Shown: positions 6,318-14,344 of the stretch, piece by piece
How the letters are laid out: every line of letters begins with the position of its first letter
Position numbering within the stretch: the stretch's first letter is position 1
Assembly: GCA_017525805.1 (NCBI GenBank)
Contig: JAFXSH010000038.1
Span: forward strand, 1-43,965
Direction: 5' to 3'
Source of the DNA: Clostridia bacterium
GTDB taxonomy: Bacteria > Bacillota_A > Clostridia > Christensenellales > Aristaeellaceae
Length of the DNA stretch: 43,965 bases
The notes under the pieces: model-generated
Told to the model about the DNA's origin: nothing
Databases searched by the model: none
What the model saw: only the letters and a program-made list of their open reading frames with translations
Position numbers and translations under genes: made by a program

Positions 6318-8918
6318 TTGAGGAACATCGAAAAAGGGCTCGTCTACACCAACGATCAGTGTATCGGCTGCAACAAATGCATCCGCGCGTGCAGTTGCAT
6401 CGGTGCCTGCGTATCCACAGAACCGGATGAAAACGGGAATTCGAGGATCATGGTTGACGCCAGTCTCTGCGTGGCCTGCGGCGCCTGCTTTGATATCTGC
6501 GAGCATAACGCCCGCGTTTTTATCGATGATACCGAGCGGTTCTTTGAGGATCTCAAAAAGGGCGAAAACATCTCCCTGCTGGTTGCTCCCGCTTTCCCCG
6601 CCAATTATCCGGATACCTACGCCAAGGTTTTCGGCAAACTGAAAGAGCTGGGTGTGCACCGCATTATCAGCGTTTCCTTCGGCGCGGACATCACCACCTG
6701 GGGATATATCAATTACATCCAAAAGCACGATTTTTTGGGCGGTATTTCCCAGCCCTGCCCGGCGGTGGTGGGATATATCGAACGATATTTGCCGGAGCTG
6801 CTCCCCAAACTGTTCCCCGTTCAAAGCCCTTTGATGTGCGCGGCCATATACGCGAAAAAAGAGCTTGGCGTTACGGATAAGCTCGCTTTCATCAGCCCAT
6901 GCATCGCCAAAAAGTTAGAGATAGACGACCCGAACAATCACGGGTACGTCAGCTATAACGTGACCTTTAAGCACCTGATGGATTATGTGGAAAAACACAA
7001 TTTGTACGGAGAACCCTGCAAGGATGAAATCGAATATGGCTTAGGCTCCATCTATCCCATGCCGGGCGGGTTGAAAGAAAACGTGCTGTGGCTCCTGGGC
7101 CGCGACGCGTTCATTCGCCAGGTGGAGGGCGAAAAGAGATTGTTCCATTACCTGGAAAAGAACAAAGAACTTTTGCGCGACGGAAAGACGCCGTTCCTGT
7201 TTGTGGACGCGCTCAACTGCGAAAAGGGCTGCATTTGCGGCACGGGCACCGATATGGCCCTGTCCGCTACCGATGATTCGCTGTATCATCTGCACGACAT
7301 CAAAGAAGCCGTGGAAAAGGATGCCGCTGGCAGCGCGTGGTCCAAGTACGCCACGCCGGAAGAAAGGCTTGCCTGCCTCAACAGGCAGTTTGAACACCTG
7401 AAGCTGGAGGATTATCTTCGCTCCTATACGGACCGGTCGGAGCAGTGCTCCCTGCGCATCCCCGATCCCGAAGAGCTGGAAGCCATCTTCCTTGAAATGA
7501 ATAAGACCGACGAAGCTTCCCGGCACATCAACTGCTCCTGCTGCGGGTATGATACCTGCGTGGAAATGGCTACGGCGATTCATAACGGCTTCAACCATAA
7601 GGACAACTGCATCCACTATTTGAAGGATATGTATGTGAAGAAAGCCGCGGAAACCGATCTGATGACCGGGCTTCCCAACGCCGCCGGATTCAGAACGTTC
7701 ATCAACAGGATGTGGGCAGGGGGCAGGCTGACATCCTATAACGCGTTTTATCTGAATGTGAAAAGCTTCGGCCTGATCAATAAGAAGTACGGAAAGCAGG
7801 AGGCGGACCATATCATCGTCCGCTTCGCGGAGCTTCTCCTGTCGTATATAGACGATGACGAGTGCGCGGCCCGCCTGTCCGGAGATACCTTCATCCTCAT
7901 GGTGCATAAAGAAAAGACCGAGGCTGTGCTGAAACTGACCTCGGGCGTCGATATCCGCGCCTCTCTGAACGGCCAGGAAGAGATTGCGACGCTGCAAGCC
8001 ATCGCGGGCTGCCTTGATATTTACGACGACGATATGGACAGCGAGGGCATCATTGGCAGGTGCTCCACAGCGCTGAACGTGGCAAGATACGACAAGCACG
8101 TGCCCTATTTATTCTCGACGCATGAAATGCACAAAAAGGCCATCCGCCAAAAGCAGATCCTGTCCGTGTTCGCCGACGCCTTGAAAAATGGAGAGTTCCG
8201 GCCCTTCTATCAGCCCAAAGTCAACACAAAGACCAAAACCCTGGCCGGGGCGGAAGCATTGGTGCGCTGGGTAAGAGACGGAAAAACGATCGCCCCGGGC
8301 GAATTCATTTCCGTTCTTGAAACCGGCGACAGCATTTGCTTGCTCGATTTCTATATTTTTGAGCAGGTGTGCAAGGATATCCGCAGGTGGATCGACGAAG
8401 GCATCGAGCCTGTGCGCGTATCGACGAATTTTTCCCGCAAGAACTTAGCCAATCCCGGGTTTTCCGAAAGCATCAAGAAGATCCTTGCCGCTTATAACAT
8501 CCCGAAGCAGCTGATCGAAGTGGAAATCACCGAGACCATGAACGAAGAAGACAATGACCGGCTCAGAAGGTTCATCAGCGATATGCACGATTCGTCCATC
8601 GCCATGGCAATCGACGACTTCGGAACAGGCTATTCCTCGCTGAATATCCTTCGGGATTTCTCAGCCGACGTTCTTAAGCTCGATAAATCCTTCCTTGACG
8701 GGCACACGGGCACAAAGCGCGACAGCGTGGTGGTATCCAACGTGGCCAAAATGGCAAACGAGCTGAACATGAGCGTGATCACCGAGGGCGTTGAAAATTG
8801 GGAGCAGGTAGCCTTTTTGAAGAGCGTCAATATCGACATGGTGCAGGGCTTCCTGTTTGACAAACCCCTCCCGAAGGAAGATTTTGAACAGAGATTAAGA
8901 AATAAGGCTTATCAGTGA
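6318..8918 (+). CDS. [FeFe]-hydrogenase-like iron-sulfur sensor fused to degenerate GGDEF and EAL c-di-GMP phosphodiesterase
   Basis: An 866-residue soluble fusion. Residues 1-70 hold two ferredoxin-type 4Fe-4S sites (Cys15/18/21/25 and 51/54/57/61), with extra Cys27 and Cys31. Residues 85-370 match the large-subunit domain of [FeFe] hydrogenases: L1 SQPCP (Cys147), L2 SPCIAKK (Cys195), L3 NCEKGC (Cys301/305), so all four H-cluster ligands are present, but the proton-transfer Cys next to Cys147 is Pro. A further Fe-S motif follows (Cys406/408/409/414/431). Residues 445-600 are a GGDEF domain with SGDTF in place of GGDEF, probably inactive. Residues 615-860 are EAL with EAL646-648, Asn704, Glu736, Asp766-767, Lys787, Glu823 all kept, so it should hydrolyse c-di-GMP. 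The start is TTG with GAGGAG eight bases upstream. H2 or redox control of the EAL is inferred. No HydE/F/G maturase is in the window. Confidence 0.9.
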   Translation: MRNIEKGLVYTNDQCIGCNKCIRACSCIGACVSTEPDENGNSRIMVDASLCVACGACFDICEHNARVFIDDTERFFEDLKKGENISLLVAPAFPANYPDTYAKVFGKLKELGVHRIISVSFGADITTWGYINYIQKHDFLGGISQPCPAVVGYIERYLPELLPKLFPVQSPLMCAAIYAKKELGVTDKLAFISPCIAKKLEIDDPNNHGYVSYNVTFKHLMDYVEKHNLYGEPCKDEIEYGLGSIYPMPGGLKENVLWLLGRDAFIRQVEGEKRLFHYLEKNKELLRDGKTPFLFVDALNCEKGCICGTGTDMALSATDDSLYHLHDIKEAVEKDAAGSAWSKYATPEERLACLNRQFEHLKLEDYLRSYTDRSEQCSLRIPDPEELEAIFLEMNKTDEASRHINCSCCGYDTCVEMATAIHNGFNHKDNCIHYLKDMYVKKAAETDLMTGLPNAAGFRTFINRMWAGGRLTSYNAFYLNVKSFGLINKKYGKQEADHIIVRFAELLLSYIDDDECAARLSGDTFILMVHKEKTEAVLKLTSGVDIRASLNGQEEIATLQAIAGCLDIYDDDMDSEGIIGRCSTALNVARYDKHVPYLFSTHEMHKKAIRQKQILSVFADALKNGEFRPFYQPKVNTKTKTLAGAEALVRWVRDGKTIAPGEFISVLETGDSICLLDFYIFEQVCKDIRRWIDEGIEPVRVSTNFSRKNLANPGFSESIKKILAAYNIPKQLIEVEITETMNEEDNDRLRRFISDMHDSSIAMAIDDFGTGYSSLNILRDFSADVLKLDKSFLDGHTGTKRDSVVVSNVAKMANELNMSVITEGVENWEQVAFLKSVNIDMVQGFLFDKPLPKEDFEQRLRNKAYQ

Positions 8919-8940
8919 GCGTATCAAATATCTCGTCCAT

Positions 8941-8980
8941 ATCCATGTCCATGCGCTTGAAAAGCCGTATGGGCATGGAT
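8941..8980 (+). other. 15-bp stem-loop between the PDE and DGC genes
   Basis: Arms 8941-8955 and 8966-8980 pair over 15 positions with two G-U pairs and a 10-base loop. It fills most of the 93-base gap between the two c-di-GMP genes. No U-tract follows, so it looks more like an mRNA processing or stability element than a terminator. Confidence 0.5.
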
Positions 8981-9011
8981 CGACACGGTGATGATTGAGG
9001 CATAAAAAACC

Positions 9012-10547
9012 ATGAACGACAAAATGAAGATCAGAGATATTCTGCGTTATGTCAGCGTCAAATCGATTGCCGCGGCAATCATCGTGATACTGGTCACCAA
9101 TATCGCCGCCGCTTTTATTGGAAACAGTTTCTATGCGATGGAGAAAAAGGTTCTGCAGCAGCAAGGCGAATTGAACGCAAAAGAGGCAGCCAGCGAATAC
9201 GATCATATTCTTTTGACGCGGGTCAACATCGTAACGCTGGTGGGATGCACTGTGGATAACATGCTCGCCTCCGGCACAAGCAGCGAAAAGATCGAAAAGT
9301 ACCTGATCGATCAGACGAACAACATCGCTGCCACACTGGATCCGACGACCACCGGCTTGTACGGATGGGTGGGCGGCGCGTATCTCGACGGCGCGGGCTG
9401 GGTCCCCGACGGCGATTATGTGCCCACTGAGCGGCCATGGTACACACAGACAATGGAATCCGACCAGGAAATCACATTTGTGGAACCCTATCTGGATATG
9501 CAGACAAACACTGTGATGATGACCGTGTCCGACCTCATGAGCGACGGAAAAAGCGTGATTGCCATGGACGTCAGTCTCGACCCATTGCAGGAAATTGTTG
9601 AACGGGTCGCTTCCGCCACGGAAGGAAGTCAGGCCCTTGTGCTTGATTACAGCGGAATCGTCGTCGCCCATTCCGATAAGGAACAGCTGGGCCGGAACTA
9701 TCTGGATGAACCGGAGAGCCTCGGAGGCGCTGTGGCGCGCAATATCCTTGTGGACGGGAAAAAGCAATTTGATCTCAAAACAGGCGATGGCAGTTACTCT
9801 GTTTATGTTGACCAGCTGGAAGGCGGTTGGTACAGCGTCAGCCTGATCAACGCTGACATTTGGTATCGCCCATTGCGAAACACCATTATCGCCTTTTCCA
9901 TGATTGTGCTTCTGGTAGTCATCTTCCTGATCATCGTTTTTCTTCGTCTCACTGCCAAGAACCTGGCTCTCCAGAAGCTTCATACGCGCATCGATCAGGA
10001 GGAGAAACGGGGAGAGGCCCTGCAGGCGCTCTCTGAAACAGATCGCATGACCGGCCTGTATGACCGCGTCAGCGGCCAGCGCAAGGTGGATGAATTGCTG
10101 TCTTCGGGCAGCAGCGGCATGCTGCTGGAGCTGGACATTGACCATTTCAAGACCATCAATGATACCTATGGGCACCAGACGGGCGATTCCGTCATCCGCT
10201 CCGTTGCCGACTCCCTGCGCGGCACCTTCCGCTCCAACGATATATGCATGCGGCTGGGCGGCGACGAGTTCGGCGTCTTCGCGGTGGGCATTGTCACACA
10301 GGAAATGACCGAGGCCATTATGCACCGGTTTTTTGAGCGGCTGGACAAAACGGACATACCGGAATTGCGCGGGAAAAAGGTCGCCGTCAGCGTGGGCGCG
10401 GCACTGTATACAGGCGATCAAGCGTCCTCCTTTGATGCACTCTACGCCCTGGCGGACAGCGCGATGTATTCCAGCAAAAAAGTTTCTGGCAACAGCCTGA
10501 CGTTCAGCGGCAAATCTGTTCAAACATCTTATTACTTCGGCAACTAA
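9012..10547 (+). CDS. Membrane diguanylate cyclase with extracytoplasmic dCACHE sensor
   Basis: Expected to make c-di-GMP from two GTP. The 511-residue protein has a membrane helix at about 17-37, an extracytoplasmic region of about 250 residues resembling double-CACHE ligand sensors (VPTERPWYTQT and DVSLDPL are typical), a second helix at about 291-311, a short linker and a C-terminal GGDEF domain. The active loop GGDEF416-420 is intact, and RSND407-410 lies exactly five residues before it, a canonical product-inhibition I-site. It follows the hydrogenase-EAL phosphodiesterase in the same direction after 93 bases, so the opposing enzymes are probably co-transcribed. The ligand of the CACHE domain is unknown. 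A GAGG lies upstream of the ATG, rather distant. Confidence 0.92.
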   Translation: MNDKMKIRDILRYVSVKSIAAAIIVILVTNIAAAFIGNSFYAMEKKVLQQQGELNAKEAASEYDHILLTRVNIVTLVGCTVDNMLASGTSSEKIEKYLIDQTNNIAATLDPTTTGLYGWVGGAYLDGAGWVPDGDYVPTERPWYTQTMESDQEITFVEPYLDMQTNTVMMTVSDLMSDGKSVIAMDVSLDPLQEIVERVASATEGSQALVLDYSGIVVAHSDKEQLGRNYLDEPESLGGAVARNILVDGKKQFDLKTGDGSYSVYVDQLEGGWYSVSLINADIWYRPLRNTIIAFSMIVLLVVIFLIIVFLRLTAKNLALQKLHTRIDQEEKRGEALQALSETDRMTGLYDRVSGQRKVDELLSSGSSGMLLELDIDHFKTINDTYGHQTGDSVIRSVADSLRGTFRSNDICMRLGGDEFGVFAVGIVTQEMTEAIMHRFFERLDKTDIPELRGKKVAVSVGAALYTGDQASSFDALYALADSAMYSSKKVSGNSLTFSGKSVQTSYYFGN

Positions 10548-10620
10548 ATCATTCCAAAATCTGCTTGTCTGGAGCGTCATCCTGCGCACCTTTTGTAACA
10601 ATGAATTGCCGAAGTAATAA
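10529..10620. repeat. 15-bp perfect inverted repeat across the end of the DGC gene
   Basis: TTATTACTTCGGCAA (10529-10543) and its exact complement (10606-10620) are 62 bases apart. The left arm contains the final DGC codons just before the stop at 10545. TCTTTTTC follows the right arm, so a long-loop terminator is possible. A decayed insertion with the arms as ends is the alternative. Confidence 0.55.
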
Positions 10621-10704
10621 TCTTTTTCAAAACGCATCCATTATCACAGTTTTTCCCAAAAAGAAGGAACTGTCCGCTTTCACGCGGCTGGAAAGGAGAC
10701 GCGC

Positions 10705-11934
10705 ATGCAGTATAAAACGCTGACCATCATGATCCTGTTCATCGTATTCCTGTACCACATGCTGCTCAAGCTGATCGAATGGCGGTCTGCCAGCAATCCC
10801 ATTCCCCTGAACGTGGTGGACGTGTACGACCCGGACACCTACAAAAAGTGGCGGGCCTATCACGGGGAAAAATGCCGCTTGGGGGCGTTCAGCGCCGCGG
10901 CGGGATTCATCATGGATTTGGTGCTGATCCTGCCCAACCTGTACGCCGCCTTTGCCCGGCTGTTCCCCGATACGCCGTTTATGCAGATGCTGGCGGTGCT
11001 GCTGCTGTCCGCCGCGGCGGGGCTGGCCAATCTGCCCTTTGAGTATTACGATACCATGGGCATCGAAGAAAAGTACGGCTTCAACCGGTCCACCAAGAAA
11101 ACCTTCTGGCTGGATCAATTGAAGAGCCTGCTGATCAGCCTGGTGCTGATGACGGCGGTGGGGTCCCTGCTCATGGGCGCGCACCAATGGCTGGGCGATT
11201 GGCTGATCGTAGTGTTCGCCGGGGCCATGACGCTTTTGACTCTTGGCATTTCCTTCCTGTACCCCTTCTTCAGCAAAATCTTCAATAAATTCACACCGCT
11301 GGAGGACGGGGAGCTGAAAGAGAAGCTGACCGCCCTGCTGGAAAAGCACGGCTTCAAGGTGCGGGCTATCCAGGTGATGGATGCTTCCCGGCGCTCCACC
11401 AAGTCCAACGCCCATTTCACGGGCTTTGGCAAAATGAAAACCATCGTGCTGTTCGATACCATGGTGAAGGCCATGACCACGGACGAAATCTGCGCCGTGT
11501 TCTCCCATGAAATGGGCCACGGCCTGCATAAGGACACGCTGAAAAACCAAATCATGTCCTTTGTTCAGATGCTGATCTTGGGCGCGCTGGCCTGGCTGAC
11601 CCTGCGGACGCCGGAAATCTTTACGGCGTTCGGCTTTGAGGGCGTGAATTACGGCTTTGCCCTGATCCTGATCATGAGCGTGGAGTTTGCCCTGATCGCC
11701 CCGCTGTTCGGCCTGCTGGTCAATTGGTTTTCCCGCCGGGCGGAATACCGGGCGGATGCCCAGGCCGTGCAGGAGGGCTACGGCGAAGCCCTGATCTCAG
11801 CCCTGAAAAAGCTGACGAGGGAAAACTTTGGGGAGCTGGCGCCCTCTCCGCTGCTGGTAAAATTGCAGTATTCCCATCCCACCTTGAGCCAGCGCATCAC
11901 GGCGATTGAAAAGATCGGAGGAAAAGCGCGATGA
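10705..11934 (+). CDS. M48 family CAAX-protease-like zinc metallopeptidase (Ste24 type)
   Basis: Membrane zinc protease of the Ste24/HtpX superfamily. The 409-residue protein has an N-terminal multi-helix part like CAAX prenyl protease 1, the zinc motif HEMGH at residues 268-272, and the third ligand region AEYRADA near 346, which keeps the glutamate. IEEKYGFNRST is also typical of Ste24 proteins. Bacteria have no prenylated CAAX proteins, so the role is probably membrane protein quality control, an inference from the family. An AAAGGAGA site precedes the ATG. The next gene overlaps its stop by four bases, so these genes form an operon. Confidence 0.92.
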   Translation: MQYKTLTIMILFIVFLYHMLLKLIEWRSASNPIPLNVVDVYDPDTYKKWRAYHGEKCRLGAFSAAAGFIMDLVLILPNLYAAFARLFPDTPFMQMLAVLLLSAAAGLANLPFEYYDTMGIEEKYGFNRSTKKTFWLDQLKSLLISLVLMTAVGSLLMGAHQWLGDWLIVVFAGAMTLLTLGISFLYPFFSKIFNKFTPLEDGELKEKLTALLEKHGFKVRAIQVMDASRRSTKSNAHFTGFGKMKTIVLFDTMVKAMTTDEICAVFSHEMGHGLHKDTLKNQIMSFVQMLILGALAWLTLRTPEIFTAFGFEGVNYGFALILIMSVEFALIAPLFGLLVNWFSRRAEYRADAQAVQEGYGEALISALKKLTRENFGELAPSPLLVKLQYSHPTLSQRITAIEKIGGKAR

Positions 11935-12848
11935 CCATGATCGGCGTGCAGACCGGCGGCCTCACGCAGCTTTACGGCGTGGACGGCGCGTACAAGGCCA
12001 TCAAGGAAGCGGGCTTCCAGGCGGCGGACGCGAACTTGGACGAAATGCTGATCAGCCAGGACGTCCGGAAGAAACAGCGTTCGCCCGTATTCGAGGCGGA
12101 AGGGGAAGAATTGCTTAGGTATTTCCGGCCTTTTAAGGACGCGGCGGAAAAATACGGCGTTTGCAATTATCAGGCCCACGCCCCGTTCCCCTCCTGGCTG
12201 GCCGGGGAGGACGAATACAACGAATATTTGATGCGGGTCCTGGAAAAAACATTGGCGGGGTGCGCGTATATCGGCTGCTCCCGGCTGGTGATCCATCCCT
12301 TTTTCGGCGTTTACGACAAGGCCCTGACCCCGGAAGAGGAATGGGCCCTGAATATGGACCGCTACGCCCGCCTGATCCCCGCCGCCAAGAAGTACGGGGT
12401 GCGCATCCTGCTGGAAAACATGTTCACCCGGCGCCGGAGCAAGGTCTACGCCGCCTGCTGCTCGGATTTTGAAACGGCCTGCCGCTATGTGGACGAGCTG
12501 AACAAGCTGGCGGGGGAGGAGCTGTTCGGCTTCTGCTTGGACACGGGCCACGCCCTGCTGGTGAGCAAGGATATCCGGGACGTGATGGCCATGCTCGGCA
12601 GCCGCGTCCAGGCTTTCCACATTCACGATAACAACGGCGCTGATGACCAGCACGTGGCCCCCTACATGGGCGTCCTGGACTGGGATCGGTTCATGGAGGG
12701 TTTGCGGGCCACGGGTTATCAGGGCGCGCTTTGCTTTGAGACCCATGGGGCCATCAACGCTTTCCACCCGGAACTGGCCCCCGAGGTGCTGCGGCTGATT
12801 GCCCGGACGGGCAGATTGTTCGCCCAAAAAGCGGGAATGGAGGATTGA
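11931..12848 (+). CDS. Sugar phosphate isomerase/epimerase (xylose isomerase-like TIM barrel)
   Basis: Member of the AP endonuclease 2/xylose isomerase-like TIM-barrel family, 305 residues. Candidate metal-binding residues are seen in ILLENMF, FCLDTGHALL, FHIHDNNG and CFETHG, the usual Glu, Asp-His, His and Glu pattern at barrel strand ends. The substrate is not predictable; related proteins act on inositol derivatives or keto-sugars. The ATG overlaps the protease stop and the next gene starts three bases after this one ends, so the three are co-translated, although no shared pathway is obvious. Confidence 0.85.
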   Translation: MTMIGVQTGGLTQLYGVDGAYKAIKEAGFQAADANLDEMLISQDVRKKQRSPVFEAEGEELLRYFRPFKDAAEKYGVCNYQAHAPFPSWLAGEDEYNEYLMRVLEKTLAGCAYIGCSRLVIHPFFGVYDKALTPEEEWALNMDRYARLIPAAKKYGVRILLENMFTRRRSKVYAACCSDFETACRYVDELNKLAGEELFGFCLDTGHALLVSKDIRDVMAMLGSRVQAFHIHDNNGADDQHVAPYMGVLDWDRFMEGLRATGYQGALCFETHGAINAFHPELAPEVLRLIARTGRLFAQKAGMED

Positions 12849-12850
12849 CC

Positions 12851-13783
12851 GTGGATTACGCGCTGCTGAATGAGCAAATGGAAGCCCTTTCCCAGGCGGA
12901 GGGCTGGTATGTGCCACTGTTCGCCAACGCCTCCGCCCTGCTGTGGGAAACGCTGCCGGATATCAACTGGGCCGGGTTTTATGTGGTTGACGGCCCTAAC
13001 TTGGTGCTGGGCCCCTTCCAGGGAAAGATCGCCTGCATCCGCATCCCCAAGGAGAAAGGCGTTTGCGGCGCGGCACTGCGGGAAAACCGCACCATGCTGG
13101 TGCCGGACGTGCACGCTTTCCCCGGCCATATCGCCTGCGACAGCGCCTCCAACGCTGAAATCGTGATCCCCCTGCGGGATCAACGGGGAAAAGTGGCCGC
13201 CGTGCTGGATATCGACAGCCCTCTTTTGAACCGGTTTTCCGATCAGGACCGGCAGGGATTGGAAACCTTTGCCCATATCTTGGAAAAAGCCATGAAAGGA
13301 CTGACGCCCATGGAAAAAACCATTTACTTAGCGGGCGGCTGCTTCTGGGGCTGCCAGAAATATTTCGATCTCATGGACGGCGTGATCGAAACGGAAGTGG
13401 GCTACGCCAACGGCAAAATCGAAAACCCCACCTACGAACAGGTAAAGCACGGCGCGGGCCACGCGGAAACGGTGCGGGTGGTGTACGATCCCGCAAAGCT
13501 GCCCCTGCGGGAGCTGCTGGAAAGGTATTTCCAGGTCATCGACCCCACCGCCGTGAACCACCAGGGAGAAGATTTCGGCGTTCAGTACCGCACCGGCATT
13601 TATTACACCGACCCCGCCGACGCCCCCACCGTCGCCAACGCCCTCCGCGACCTTTCCCGCCGCTATGACCGGCCCCTGGCCGTAGAAAACATGCCCCTGC
13701 AGGGCTTCTGGTCCGCGGAGGAATACCACCAGAAATACCTGGAAAAGCATCCGGACGGCTATTGCCATATTCACTTTGACTGA
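12851..13783 (+). CDS. Fusion of free methionine-(R)-sulfoxide reductase (GAF) and peptide methionine (S)-S-oxide reductase MsrA
   Basis: A 310-residue two-domain methionine sulfoxide repair enzyme. Residues 1-150 are a GAF-type fRMsr with the three family cysteines in the contexts KIACIRIP, GVCGAAL and HIACDSASN; this reduces free Met-R-sulfoxide. From about residue 154 an MsrA domain begins with YLAGGCFWGCQ (catalytic Cys) and runs to HPDGYCHIHFD, reducing Met-S-sulfoxide in proteins. The two stereochemical activities thus sit in one chain. GTG at 12851 is chosen because GGAGG (12839-12843) lies seven bases before it; a TTG at 12845 would be only one base from that site. An internal AAAGGA nine bases before ATG 13310 could also start free MsrA. 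Confidence 0.9.
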   Translation: MDYALLNEQMEALSQAEGWYVPLFANASALLWETLPDINWAGFYVVDGPNLVLGPFQGKIACIRIPKEKGVCGAALRENRTMLVPDVHAFPGHIACDSASNAEIVIPLRDQRGKVAAVLDIDSPLLNRFSDQDRQGLETFAHILEKAMKGLTPMEKTIYLAGGCFWGCQKYFDLMDGVIETEVGYANGKIENPTYEQVKHGAGHAETVRVVYDPAKLPLRELLERYFQVIDPTAVNHQGEDFGVQYRTGIYYTDPADAPTVANALRDLSRRYDRPLAVENMPLQGFWSAEEYHQKYLEKHPDGYCHIHFD

Positions 13784-13810
13784 ATCGCCGTTGATGGGCA
13801 CATGATAAAA

Positions 13811-13840
13811 GGGGGAGCGCTGGCTTGCGCTCCCCCTTTC
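13811..13840. terminator. Bidirectional intrinsic terminator
   Basis: GGGGGAGCGC (13811-13820), loop TGGCTT, GCGCTCCCCC (13827-13836), then TTTC on the plus side; on the minus strand the stem is followed by TTTTAT. It separates the MsrA fusion gene from the convergent PIN remnant and GG-peptide. Confidence 0.85.
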
Positions 13841-13852
13841 ATGACCCTTTGG

Positions 13853-13960
13853 TCACAGCCTGTTCAGAAATTCATCGGGTGTGAAAGCGGGCACCCTGCT
13901 TTCTTTGAAATCCCGTACATTGCGGGTTATGATGGCGTCGGCGTGAAGGCACTGGGCCGA
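13853..13960 (-). pseudogene. Remnant of a PIN-domain (VapC-like) toxin gene
   Basis: The last about 32 codons read HADAIITRNVRDFKES followed by PAFTPDEFLNRL, the classic C-terminal end of PIN-domain ribonuclease toxins (acidic metal ligand in ADAIITRN-DF). Upstream of about 13960 the frame loses PIN resemblance and no antitoxin or N-terminal half is present, so this is a decayed end fragment. It has no start codon or ribosome binding site of its own that I would trust. Confidence 0.65.
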
Positions 13961-14037
13961 TGTCATCGTGCCCGCGCAGGATGCCCAGCAGGCTGTCCGT
14001 TTACGCGTTTGCTGCCAAGCCCGCGGACACAGGAAAA

Positions 14038-14058
14038 GAACGTTATCTTCTAACGTTC
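14038..14058 (-). terminator. Weak terminator overlapping the end of the GG-leader peptide gene
   Basis: GAACGTTA (14038-14045), a five-base loop, TAACGTTC (14051-14058). Read on the minus strand the perfect 8-bp stem is followed by TTTTCC. It overlaps the stop codon of the small peptide gene. Confidence 0.5.
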
Positions 14059-14249
14059 CTGGGAACGATTTTATCCACAGCGTCCTTGACACTGTTCGAC
14101 GCATTGTCCACGCCGTTTTTGATCCCGCCCGCGCCGTTTGGCGCACCGGTTTTGACCCCGTTAGGTTTGTTCTGGTTCGGCGAAGGGTTATGACCGCCCG
14201 CCACCTTCTCCACTTCTTCGTCGATCAGCTGCTTTTTGTTATTTTCCAT
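14043..14249 (-). CDS. Small secreted-peptide precursor with double-glycine leader
   Basis: A 68-residue peptide with a strong ribosome binding site (GGGGAGGAAAG, seven bases before ATG). Residues 1-19 match the double-glycine leader pattern of peptides exported by C39-peptidase ABC transporters: Gly at -1 and -2 (18-19), Val at -4, Val at -7, Glu at -8 and Leu at -12 relative to the predicted cut. The 49-residue remainder is rich in Asn, Gly, Pro and Lys and basic at its end (PRNVRR), with no Cys, so disulfide or lanthipeptide types are unlikely. Bacteriocin or signalling peptide are both possible. No C39 transporter, immunity gene or modifying enzyme lies in the window, and it stands alone next to a toxin remnant. 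Confidence 0.6.
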   Translation of the reverse strand: MENNKKQLIDEEVEKVAGGHNPSPNQNKPNGVKTGAPNGAGGIKNGVDNASNSVKDAVDKIVPRNVRR

Positions 14250-14344
14250 GATCTTTCCTCCCCTATTCGTTTCACTGATTGATACGGAACAAAAGGAATA
14301 TTGGCAATCATGCTGATAAAAAACTATTATTTCCCACGCGCCGC

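Noticed and set aside
13968..14282. Plus-strand open frames across the GG-peptide region
   Set aside because: No ribosome binding sites or family resemblance; the minus-strand peptide has a strong site and an organised leader.
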